Below, one piece after another: positions 24,245 through 32,386 of a DNA stretch of 64,000 nucleotides. The DNA lies in the NCBI RefSeq assembly GCF_045920555.1, contig NZ_CP174509.1, positions 434,001-498,000 of the forward strand, given 5' to 3'. Below the pieces are notes generated by a model, which saw only the letters and a program-made list of their open reading frames with translations, had not been told where the DNA came from and did not search any database. The position numbers were made by a program, and so were the translations under genes. Positions within the stretch are counted from its first letter, which is position 1; every line of letters starts with the position of its first letter. The DNA comes from Pseudalkalibacillus sp045920555. Its GTDB lineage: Bacteria > Bacillota > Bacilli > Bacillales > Fictibacillaceae.

Positions 24245-26707
24245 ATGTTAAAAAGAAAGCTGAAAAGCGTCATTTATATTGTCCTCGCGTCTATGCTGCT
24301 GACGATGCCGACTGTTGCAGAAGCGCATCTCAATCCGCAAGTCGATCCACAGCCGACCGCGACAGGAACCGGCGGAGCGGTGGCAACTGAACACCCAGAA
24401 GTGTCACAGGCTGCAATGCACATTTTAAAACAGGGTGGAAATGCGGTTGATGCTGCGATAGCAGCAGCTGCTGTCCAGGGTGTCGTCCGTCCGTTCTCCG
24501 GCGGGATCGGTGGCGGCGGGATGATGATGGTCTATCTTGAAGAGGAAGATAAAGTCATCACGATCGACAACCGTGAACAAGCATCCCAAAACTTCGGCCC
24601 GCACGCTTTTCTTGATGAGAATGGAGACGAGTATCCGAGCGATGTCCGGAAAAGCAGCGGGGCAGCGACTGGTGTACCAGGTACAGTCCTTGCCTGGGAG
24701 GAAGCGCTTGAAGAATATGGAACGATGACGTTAAGACAAGTTTTACAACCGGCGATCGTCGTCGCCCAGCGCGGTTTTACGATTGATGAGAACTTCGTCA
24801 GGGAAGTGACAGAGAACGCCGACCGTTTCCGGCTATTCGATTCAACAAGTGACATTTACCTGACCGAGGATGGAGAGGTGCCTGAAGCGGGTGATACATT
24901 AACGAATAAAGACCTTGCTGAGACGTATAAACTGATCGGCAAATACGGCAGCGACATCTTTTATGAGGGTGAAATTGCTGAAGCAATCATCGAGACGATC
25001 AAAAATCCACCGCTTGCAGATGATGTTGACACCTTCGTTTTGCCAGGTGATATGACGATGTCTGATCTGCAAGATTACGAGATTTTCACACAGGAACCGA
25101 CGAACATTGATTATCGGGATTATGAGGTTTATGGAATGTCACTGCCTTCAAGCGGCGGCATCACGATTGGGGAAGCGCTCAATATCCTCGAGGGCTATGA
25201 TCTTTCCAGCATGTCTCGTACGGAAGCGCTCCATTATTATCTCGAAGCATCGCGACACGCTTTTGCTGACCGTGACGCCTATCTCGGTGACCCGAACTAT
25301 ACCGATGTCCCGATAACCGGTCTTTTGACAAAAGGTTTTGCCGCTGAACGCCGTCAGGAAATCGGGGAACGGGCGTCCGTCGGTACGGTGTCTCCAGGCG
25401 ATCCGTGGCCATATGAAGAAGACCCTGACCGCTGGCCAGACCCGAAACCGGAACTAGGATATGGATTCAATTATGATTTTGCAGGTGAAAATGGAGATGC
25501 TTGGGATCAAGACAAGCTCTTTGTTGAAACGGATTCCGATGTCACCTTTGATATCGAGGATTGGAATGGGCGGATCGTGCTTGGAGAGCGTGCAAACGCA
25601 AGCGGACGGGCAACATCCAACATGGAGCTGACGACTGACAGTGAGCTTCTTGTCCCATATAAAATCAATGATATCAGTCCAAGCCGCTATTTACGGTATT
25701 GGCTCCGTTCCGATGGCTGGGTAAGAAGCACAAGCCCGCATAACGGATATGGTGTTGAAATCCGGTCTGGTTACAATAACATCCGTCTCATCCGGACGGT
25801 TGACGGGGGGGAAATCGAAGAGATCGGACGCTTCAGCTATCCGCGGACAACCGATTGGCAGCAGCTCCGTTTCCGTGTGGAAGACGATCAAATCAAAGTG
25901 AAAACATGGAATCAGAGCGAGGCAGAACCAGCTGATTGGAATCTTGAAGTACAAGATGATGGAGTCACGGATCCTGGACGTTTCCTCTTGAGTGCGATCG
26001 AATTCCGTGATGGGGAAGGCGGAAGCTACCACACCGGCCCGATCCAGGTCGAGGATTTGACTCATGAAGAGGAAGTAACGACTGTCCCAGCAGATTATGA
26101 AGAAAATGAAGACATGAGCCAGACGATCCATCTATCCGTCAGTGACAAGGATGGGAATGTCGTTTCCTATACGAACACGATCGTATCCATCGGAGGGAAC
26201 GGAATGGTTGTACCAGGATATGGCTTCTTATTGAACGATGCCCTTTCCGGACGTGTTCCTTCAGTTACAACAGAAGGAGAACCGAATGCACCGGAACCTG
26301 GTATGAGACCGCTCAGCAGTATGTCTCCGACGATCGTCATGAAAAACGGCGACCCGGTCCTCACGTTAGGGGCACCCGGCAGCGCAACCATCATCACGAC
26401 TGTCCTGCAGACCATGGTATATAACCTGGATTTAGGAATGAACTTACCTGAAGCGCTGGCAGCACCAAGGCTGACCCAGCGAAATCGACCGACAGGGAAT
26501 ACCGTCGTCGAAGCAGGATTTACCGAAACAGAAGAGTATGAAGAATTGAAAGCGTTGGGCCATACCTTCTATACGTCCACCTTGTCACAAGGGATCGGAG
26601 CAGCAACCGCAATCGCCTTCCTACCGGATGGAAAGGTGCAAGCAGCAGCTGAACCTGTCAGACGTGGCGGCGGTAGTGCTATGGTCGAGTATCCGATAGA
26701 AGAATAA
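24245..26707 (+). CDS. Gamma-glutamyltranspeptidase-like protein with a large inserted domain
   Basis: The 820-residue precursor has a signal peptide ending near VAEAHL and the Ntn-hydrolase halves of the GGT family, but is about 230 residues longer than its neighbour. The extra part, roughly residues 395-600, lies between the end of the large subunit (SPGDPWPYEED) and the nucleophile T627 in SQTIHLSV. It is rich in Trp, Gly and Asp and reads like a beta-sandwich of the LamG/concanavalin kind. The arginine of DNREQAS and the SSM pair are kept. The acidic recognition loop LNNEITDF of the neighbour is LNDALSGR here, and GSPGG is GAPGS. Self-cleavage may be kept while glutamyl specificity is lost. 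Acylase-type activity is one possibility. Confidence 0.88.
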   Translation: MLKRKLKSVIYIVLASMLLTMPTVAEAHLNPQVDPQPTATGTGGAVATEHPEVSQAAMHILKQGGNAVDAAIAAAAVQGVVRPFSGGIGGGGMMMVYLEEEDKVITIDNREQASQNFGPHAFLDENGDEYPSDVRKSSGAATGVPGTVLAWEEALEEYGTMTLRQVLQPAIVVAQRGFTIDENFVREVTENADRFRLFDSTSDIYLTEDGEVPEAGDTLTNKDLAETYKLIGKYGSDIFYEGEIAEAIIETIKNPPLADDVDTFVLPGDMTMSDLQDYEIFTQEPTNIDYRDYEVYGMSLPSSGGITIGEALNILEGYDLSSMSRTEALHYYLEASRHAFADRDAYLGDPNYTDVPITGLLTKGFAAERRQEIGERASVGTVSPGDPWPYEEDPDRWPDPKPELGYGFNYDFAGENGDAWDQDKLFVETDSDVTFDIEDWNGRIVLGERANASGRATSNMELTTDSELLVPYKINDISPSRYLRYWLRSDGWVRSTSPHNGYGVEIRSGYNNIRLIRTVDGGEIEEIGRFSYPRTTDWQQLRFRVEDDQIKVKTWNQSEAEPADWNLEVQDDGVTDPGRFLLSAIEFRDGEGGSYHTGPIQVEDLTHEEEVTTVPADYEENEDMSQTIHLSVSDKDGNVVSYTNTIVSIGGNGMVVPGYGFLLNDALSGRVPSVTTEGEPNAPEPGMRPLSSMSPTIVMKNGDPVLTLGAPGSATIITTVLQTMVYNLDLGMNLPEALAAPRLTQRNRPTGNTVVEAGFTETEEYEELKALGHTFYTSTLSQGIGAATAIAFLPDGKVQAAAEPVRRGGGSAMVEYPIEE

Positions 26708-26716
26708 TTAATATAT

Positions 26717-26762
26717 AAAATCAGCTCCAGGTGCTTACCGCTGCCTGGAGCTGATTTTTTTC
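26717..26762. terminator. Strong bidirectional terminator after the ggt pair
   Basis: AAATCAGCTCCAGG.. and ..CCTGGAGCTGATTT form a stem of about 14 bp followed by T7. The right arm overlaps the last codons of the small minus-strand gene ending at 26735. Confidence 0.9.
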
Positions 26763-26923
26763 GTATGATCGACGATATAGTATCTCATGTACCGATAGAT
26801 GAAGCTTCCGCTGAAAAATCCTATGGCATAGATGATACCGGCTTGAAGACCCTCTTGAGAATAACCTGCAAAGAAGCCGACGGCTGCCATCAGGATAGGC
26901 ATATACAGTAATGTAATGTTCAT
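26735..26923 (-). CDS. Small two-pass membrane protein, unknown function
   Basis: A chain of about 62 residues (MNITLLYMPILMAAVGFF...) has two hydrophobic segments and a basic tail DHTKKISSRQR. AGGAGG lies directly before two adjacent ATG codons (26926 and 26923); the second has the better spacing. Its final codons form one arm of the terminator shared with the ggt pair, an odd layout that may mean a shifted stop codon. Family unknown. Confidence 0.55.
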   Translation of the reverse strand: MNITLLYMPILMAAVGFFAGYSQEGLQAGIIYAIGFFSGSFIYRYMRYYIVDHTKKISSRQR

Positions 26924-27044
26924 CATCCTCCTATCATGTACTATTACTGGTATGCCCAATTTTTATCCAATCATCCTAACACAACCTATTGTATAAATAT
27001 TCAGATTATTGTACACTAGTACTATCCGAACGAAAAGGAATGTG

Positions 27045-27764
27045 ATGTTGATGCAGGTATATAAAGGTGGAGCTGCTGGACTGAACAGCGTCTTGTTCAT
27101 CGGGAAAAAATTCCGCGTGAAGGCCATATACAACAACGGATCGTTTCAATCAAAGGTTGAAGCTATACATAATAGTGAAGGCAAGCTGGATTCGCTTTTA
27201 AACAAGATTCCCTTTGTCAGAGGTGTCTGGTCGATCGTCAAAGCGATGATGAATGTTTATAAGCAGCTCATATTAGCTTTCGCGGCGCTTTTTTTAATGG
27301 GAAAAGCCCTGCCAAGCACTAGCAGTTCCCCTCTAACGGAAATGGAGTGGCTTTTTTCATTGGCATTGATCGGTATAGCTGGTCTAGTCATCAAATTTAC
27401 GAGCATCTCCAAGTATCATGCGGCTGAACATATGGTCGCGCATTGTGAAGACAAGAACCTGCCTCTCACTTATGAGAATGTAGCGAAGCAGCCAAGAGTT
27501 CATCCACGTTGTGGGACGAACCTTGTGGTGTTTATCCTTGCAAACACAATCCTGCTCTCCTTTTTCATGGAGAATATGCTCCTCAACATGCTCATTGCAT
27601 GGAGCATCGGGTATGAAATGTTCCGTATGAAAAGAAGCCGTTTGAAGCCCTTCTATAAGGTCGGTGCCTTTCTTCAATACGTTTGTTTCACTTCCAAACC
27701 TGAGGAAAAGCATCTCAACATCGCAATTGAAAGTATGAAAACCCTTAAAAGTGTAGAAGCATAA
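27045..27764 (+). CDS. DUF1385 (YqhQ-like) membrane protein
   Basis: The 239-residue protein has three to four membrane segments and the family signature SKYHAAEHMVAHCED, then HPRCGTNLVVF, whose histidines and cysteines look like a metal site. It is shorter than B. subtilis YqhQ. The function of DUF1385 is unknown; a metal-dependent membrane enzyme is often suggested. AAAGGA lies 5 nt before the ATG at 27045, chosen over the earlier frame start at 27009. Confidence 0.87.
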   Translation: MLMQVYKGGAAGLNSVLFIGKKFRVKAIYNNGSFQSKVEAIHNSEGKLDSLLNKIPFVRGVWSIVKAMMNVYKQLILAFAALFLMGKALPSTSSSPLTEMEWLFSLALIGIAGLVIKFTSISKYHAAEHMVAHCEDKNLPLTYENVAKQPRVHPRCGTNLVVFILANTILLSFFMENMLLNMLIAWSIGYEMFRMKRSRLKPFYKVGAFLQYVCFTSKPEEKHLNIAIESMKTLKSVEA

Positions 27765-27777
27765 TCATTCCAATTAG

Positions 27778-27809
27778 AAGCTCCCAGCAATGCTGTTGGG
27801 AGCTTTTTT
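27778..27809 (+). terminator. Terminator after the DUF1385 gene
   Basis: AAGCTCCCAGCA and TGTTGGGAGCTT pair around a short loop and are followed by T6. Confidence 0.88.
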
Positions 27810-27984
27810 GCATTTAAAGAAAGTATAAAATACTTACTTCAATATAAGAGCGCAACTAAGGCTCAGCCTGCGCTAAAGGCTTGGCTTTGCCAGGTTTTCT
27901 TTACATTAATCTGTATTTTGTTTATTCGCTCTTGGATGTGCTACAATCAGATATGAATTTTAAGAGCGGAAGAAGGAAAATCAG

Positions 27985-29361
27985 ATGGCAAAACAAGCCT
28001 TACCTGTACAAAAAAACGATATCGTCAACGTCACGTTTGAAGACCTGTCCCATGATGGATCGGGGGTCGCGAAAGTCGACGGCTACACGCTTTTCGTCCC
28101 TCGGGGTCTTCCAGGTGAAGAAGCGAAAGTCAAAGTCATCAAGACGAAGAAAGGCTTCGGGTTCGGAAAGCTGTTGGAAGTAACGACGGAAAGCGAACAC
28201 CGCACGACACCGCCATGCCCGATCTATAACCAATGCGGCGGCTGTCAGCTTCAGCACCTGACGTACGAAGGGCAGCTCGAATACAAGCGGAAACAAGTAC
28301 AGGACGTTATGGAACGGATCGGCAAGCTGAAGGATGTCAAAGTACATCCTGTCCTCGGCATGGACGACCCTTGGCGCTACCGGAACAAAGCACAAGTCCC
28401 GGTCGGGGAGGAAGAAGGCGGACTGATTACAGGCTTCTATCAAAAGGGAAGCCACAGGATCATCGATATGAAGGAATGCCTGATCCAGCAGGAGGCGAAT
28501 GACCTTATCGTCCAGACGGTAAAAGAGATCGCCAACAAATACGGCATCCGGGCTTATGACGAACGGACCCATAAAGGGACGCTCCGCCACGTCATCGCGA
28601 AGTACGGACAGAATACCGGACAGATCATGGTGGTCCTCGTCACGAAAGGAAAAGAGCTGCCGAACAAAAAGAACATCATCGCAGACATCGTCGATCAGAT
28701 TCCGCATGTCAAATCGATCGTCCAAAACATCAACCCGAAAAAGACGAACGTCATCTTCGGTGATCAGACTCGGGTCCTTTGGGGTGATGAGTATATTTAC
28801 GACACGATCGGCAACATCCAATTCGCGATTTCAGCCCGTTCCTTCTATCAAGTGAACCCGATACAAACAAAAGTGCTTTACGACAAAGCACTGGAATACG
28901 CACAACTAGAAGGAAACGAAACGGTTATCGATGCCTACTGCGGTATCGGTACGATTTCTTTGTTCCTCGCCCAAAAGGCGAAGAAAGTATACGGAGTCGA
29001 AATTGTCCCGGAAGCAATTGAGGATGCAAAACGGAATGCAGAACTGAACGGAATGACGAACGTGGAGTTTGAGGTAGGGGAAGCGGAAACGATCATCCCG
29101 GCCTGGTATGAGAAAGGGATCAAAGCCGACACCATCGTCGTCGACCCGCCACGAAAAGGCTGCGACGAAACCTTGCTCAACACCATCCTGGACATGAAAC
29201 CGAACCGCGTCGTTTACGTATCCTGCAACCCAGCAACCCTTGCACGGGACCTAAACATCCTCGAACAAGGCGGATACAAAACCCAACAGATCCAACCCGT
29301 CGACATGTTCCCGCATACTACGCACGTAGAGTGTGTAACATGGTTGGAGAAAAAACAGTGA
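27985..29361 (+). CDS. rlmCD: 23S rRNA (uracil-5-)-methyltransferase
   Basis: RlmCD puts methyl groups from S-adenosylmethionine on C5 of two uridines of 23S rRNA (U747 and U1939 in E. coli numbering). The 458-residue protein has an N-terminal TRAM domain, an iron-sulfur motif in CPIYNQCGGCQLQHL, a SAM-binding region VIDAYCGIGTISLFLA and the catalytic C414 in VYVSCNPATLARD. Length is normal. GAAGAAGGAAAA precedes the ATG. It lies close to dgkB in B. subtilis, but here 23 kb of accessory DNA intervenes. Confidence 0.95.
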   Translation: MAKQALPVQKNDIVNVTFEDLSHDGSGVAKVDGYTLFVPRGLPGEEAKVKVIKTKKGFGFGKLLEVTTESEHRTTPPCPIYNQCGGCQLQHLTYEGQLEYKRKQVQDVMERIGKLKDVKVHPVLGMDDPWRYRNKAQVPVGEEEGGLITGFYQKGSHRIIDMKECLIQQEANDLIVQTVKEIANKYGIRAYDERTHKGTLRHVIAKYGQNTGQIMVVLVTKGKELPNKKNIIADIVDQIPHVKSIVQNINPKKTNVIFGDQTRVLWGDEYIYDTIGNIQFAISARSFYQVNPIQTKVLYDKALEYAQLEGNETVIDAYCGIGTISLFLAQKAKKVYGVEIVPEAIEDAKRNAELNGMTNVEFEVGEAETIIPAWYEKGIKADTIVVDPPRKGCDETLLNTILDMKPNRVVYVSCNPATLARDLNILEQGGYKTQQIQPVDMFPHTTHVECVTWLEKKQ

Positions 29362-29390
29362 TAAACAGTTGCGTTAAACATATACGATTG

Positions 29391-29463
29391 AAAAAAAGAA
29401 GCACCTTACCTCATGCCACTGAAGCGAAAGACCGCTATAGGCATCCAGGTAAGGTGCTTTTTT
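29391..29463. terminator. Bidirectional terminator between rlmCD and katG
   Basis: AAGCACCTTACCT and AGGTAAGGTGCTT form a 13-bp stem with a 35-nt loop, with A7 on the left and T6 on the right, so it can stop both convergent genes. Confidence 0.9.
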
Positions 29464-29465
29464 AG

Positions 29466-31706
29466 TTATGCCTTATGATACATCATCGAAGACTTCTTAG
29501 TTTTAAGATCGAATCGGTCTGCGTTCATGACCTTAACCCATGCGGCTACGAAGTCGTGTACGAATTTTTCTTTGTTATCATCCTGTGCGTATACTTCTGC
29601 AAGGGCACGCAGGACAGAGTTTGAACCGAATACGAGGTCAACGCGTGTTGCTGTACGTATGACTTTGCCTGTTTTACGGTCGCGTCCTTCGTAAAGGTTG
29701 AAGGACACTGGCTTCCACTCGATGCCCATGTCAAGCAGGTTCACGAAGAAGTCGTTCGTGAGTGTGCCGACACGGTCCGTAAATACACCGTGTTTTGTGA
29801 CTTTGTGGTTGGTACCAAGCACACGCATACCGCCGATCAATACAGTCATTTCCGGTGCAGAAAGACCTAACAGCTGAGCTTTGTCTACTAATAGTTCCTC
29901 TGGGCTCAACGTGTATTCCTTTTTCTCATAGTTGCGGAATCCATCTGCCATCGGCTCTAATACTTCAAAGCTTTCAACATCTGTCTGCTCTTGTGTGGCA
30001 TCACCGCGTCCAGGTTCAAATGGAACGGTTACGTCAACTCCTGCATCTTTTGCAGCTTTTTCTACTGCTGCACTACCACCAAGAACAATCAAATCAGCAA
30101 TGCTGACTTTCTTCTCCAGCTGGCTTTGAATATCTTCATAGACAGAAAGCACTTTTGCAAGATACTCAGGCTCGTTCACTTCCCAATCCTTCTGAGGCGC
30201 AAGACGGATGCGTGCACCATTTGCACCACCTCGCATATCCGAGCCGCGGAACGTACTTGCAGAAGCCCATGCGGTTTTAACAAGCTCACTGACTGATAGT
30301 CCAGAGTCAAGAATTTTTGTTTTTAAGTCCGCAATTTCAGCGTCTGTCAATTCATAATCAACAGTCGGGATCGGATCCTGCCAGATCAAATCTTCTTCTG
30401 GAACTTCAGGGCCAAGGTATCTTGATTTAGGACCCACGTCACGGTGAAGCAGCTTGAACCATGCTCGTGCGAATACATCTGCGAATTTATCAGGATTCTT
30501 ATGGAAACGACGTGAAATCTTTTCGTACTCAGGATCCATTCGTAACGCCATATCGGCTGTTGTCATAAACGTAGGAACTTTTACAGATGGATCTTCTGCA
30601 TCTGGTGCAAGATCCTCTTCTTTAGGGTTGACCGGTTTCCACTGATGGGCCCCTGCAGGACTCTTTGTCAATTCCCATTCGTAGCCGAATAGTAAGTCAT
30701 AGTAACCGTTATCCCATACCGTCGGATTCGCCGTCCATGCACCTTCTACACCACTCGTGATGGTGTCACGGCCTTTACCGCTTCCGTACGTGCTCTTCCA
30801 GCCTAAGCCCTGTTCTTCAATATCAGCTGCTTCGGGTGCTGCTCCAACATGTACTTCAGCATCCCCGGCGCCGTGTCCTTTACCAAAAGTGTGCCCCCCA
30901 GCTATCAAGGCAACTGTCTCCTCGTCGTTCATTCCCATACGGGCAAATGTTTCACGGATGTCGCGTCCACTTGCAACTGGATCCGGATTTCCATTTGGAC
31001 CTTCAGGGTTAACATAGATGAGCCCCATCTGAACGGCAGCAAGCGGACTTTCAAGCTCGCGGTCACCTGAGTAACGGTTGTCCCCCAGCCATTCTTTCTC
31101 ATTACCCCAGTAGACGTCTTCTTCCGGATGCCAAACATCTTCGCGTCCTGCGCCAAAACCGAATGTTTTCAAGCCCATGGATTCAAGTGCAACATTGCCT
31201 GTCAGGACAAGTAAGTCAGCCCATGAAATCTTGTTTCCGTACTTTTGCTTGATCGGCCAAAGCAAGCGGCGCGCCTTATCAAGGTTCGCGTTATCCGGCC
31301 AGCTGTTAAGCGGTGCAAAGCGCTGTTGACCAGTTGCGCCCCCGCCGCGTCCATCACCTGTACGGTAGGTACCGGCTGCGTGCCATGACATACGGATAAA
31401 GAGTGGTCCATAGTGGCCATAGTCAGCAGGCCACCAGTCCTGACTGTCTGTCATCAGGTCATGAAGATCCTGCTTTAGTGCGTCATAGTCCAGCTTGTTG
31501 AATTCTTCTGCATAATCAAAGTCTTCACCCATTGGATTCGTTTTCTTGTCATGCTGACGAAGAATGTTCAGGTTCAACTGATTTGGCCACCAGTCTTTAT
31601 TGGTTGTACCAACTTTTGTGGTCGTGACCGCACTCTCTTCCTTCGTTTTTTCGCCCGTAAATGGGCACTTCCCGGCTTGACTGTCATGCATTTCGTTCTT
31701 GTCCAT
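29466..31706 (-). CDS. katG: Catalase-peroxidase
   Basis: KatG removes hydrogen peroxide both as catalase and as peroxidase. The 746-residue protein has two peroxidase-like domains; the N-terminal active site R105-W108-H109 lies in IRMSWHAAGTYRTGDG, and the tyrosine and methionine of the Met-Tyr-Trp adduct are expected in VYWGNEKEW and the later methionine loop. GAAGGGAGC precedes the ATG. A PerR-like box about 45 nt upstream suggests induction by peroxide. It may matter more if katX is truly broken. Confidence 0.96.
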   Translation of the reverse strand: MDKNEMHDSQAGKCPFTGEKTKEESAVTTTKVGTTNKDWWPNQLNLNILRQHDKKTNPMGEDFDYAEEFNKLDYDALKQDLHDLMTDSQDWWPADYGHYGPLFIRMSWHAAGTYRTGDGRGGGATGQQRFAPLNSWPDNANLDKARRLLWPIKQKYGNKISWADLLVLTGNVALESMGLKTFGFGAGREDVWHPEEDVYWGNEKEWLGDNRYSGDRELESPLAAVQMGLIYVNPEGPNGNPDPVASGRDIRETFARMGMNDEETVALIAGGHTFGKGHGAGDAEVHVGAAPEAADIEEQGLGWKSTYGSGKGRDTITSGVEGAWTANPTVWDNGYYDLLFGYEWELTKSPAGAHQWKPVNPKEEDLAPDAEDPSVKVPTFMTTADMALRMDPEYEKISRRFHKNPDKFADVFARAWFKLLHRDVGPKSRYLGPEVPEEDLIWQDPIPTVDYELTDAEIADLKTKILDSGLSVSELVKTAWASASTFRGSDMRGGANGARIRLAPQKDWEVNEPEYLAKVLSVYEDIQSQLEKKVSIADLIVLGGSAAVEKAAKDAGVDVTVPFEPGRGDATQEQTDVESFEVLEPMADGFRNYEKKEYTLSPEELLVDKAQLLGLSAPEMTVLIGGMRVLGTNHKVTKHGVFTDRVGTLTNDFFVNLLDMGIEWKPVSFNLYEGRDRKTGKVIRTATRVDLVFGSNSVLRALAEVYAQDDNKEKFVHDFVAAWVKVMNADRFDLKTKKSSMMYHKA

Positions 31707-31748
31707 TTGGCATGCTCCCTTCGATTAAAAATTATAATCGCTCTTAGA

Positions 31749-31763
31749 TTATAATTATAATAA
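31749..31763. promoter_or_regulatory. Candidate PerR box upstream of katG
   Basis: TTATAATTATAATAA matches the PerR consensus TTATAATNATTATAA at 14 of 15 positions and lies 43 nt before the katG start. In B. subtilis the main catalase gene is PerR-controlled. Confidence 0.6.
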
Positions 31764-31856
31764 AAAACGGTTTAATTTGAAAGAAAGATGTATAAATTTT
31801 CGGAAAATTATCACAACCAAAAAATAGAATCGGAGTTATAGAAGTTTGAAGCATGA

Positions 31857-32214
31857 TTAACTATAAATTTAAAATTCCATATATTAGAAGTAGTTGAAAA
31901 TCAAATAAAAATGAATGATCCCAAATGTACAAAGAAAACATTAAATCGCTTATTGGGCTTAGGTTATGCTGAAGACGAATCAAAAAAGATAGGTAGCGTA
32001 CTTGTAGAAGAAATGTATAACATTATGAAACATCAAGTTTCATTTGATGAAAAACGCTATGCAAAAAAGTTGTCATTGCTTCCAGACTATAGATTAAGAA
32101 CAATGATGGCTCCACTGTTAAAGCACAGTCTGTTGAAGTTGCATCTAATGTTGGTAGAAATGACCATGCCCTTGTGGAACCGGAAAGAAATATAAGAAGT
32201 GCTGCGGGAGATGA
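31857..32214 (+). pseudogene. SEC-C (DUF1841-like) protein gene with two frameshifts
   Basis: The first frame reads KFHILEVVENQIKMNDP and on to SFDEKRYAKKLSLLPD, typical of a DUF1841-like protein. After a shift near 32090 a second frame reads NNDGSTVKAQSVEVASNVGRND. After a one-base loss near 32164 the SEC-C zinc motif appears complete: PCPCGTGKKYKKCCGR, then stop at 32212-32214. No start codon with a ribosome site is seen at the left end. The gene is therefore a decayed remnant of a SEC-C zinc-binding protein, unless sequence errors produce the shifts. Confidence 0.7.
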
Positions 32215-32314
32215 TGTTTTGAGCTGTGACAGTTCAGTGCTTCTTACGCATGAGAGCCGTCCTTTTTGTAATCTTGAATCTACTACAGTTAGGTTCCTGT
32301 TGCATAGTAAATTA

Positions 32315-32342
32315 AGTGGTTGCTTCGGCAGCCGCTTTTTTA
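32315..32342 (+). terminator. Terminator after the SEC-C remnant
   Basis: AGTGGTTGC and GCAGCCGCT pair (with G-T pairs) around a TTCG tetraloop, followed by T6. Confidence 0.85.
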
Positions 32343-32386
32343 TGTTAGAATCATGCTAACAATCCACTAAGGGAGACTTGGGTTCT

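Noticed and set aside
27845..27960. Similarity between the rlmCD upstream stretch and 38690-38750 (GGCTTGG and TTTTCTTT words)
   Set aside because: Only short words are shared around hairpins; the alignment is too loose to call a repeat family.
28000..28821. Open frame of 273 codons on the minus strand inside rlmCD
   Set aside because: It lies fully opposite a clear methyltransferase gene, has no ribosome site and a composition typical of antisense frames in GC-richer coding DNA.
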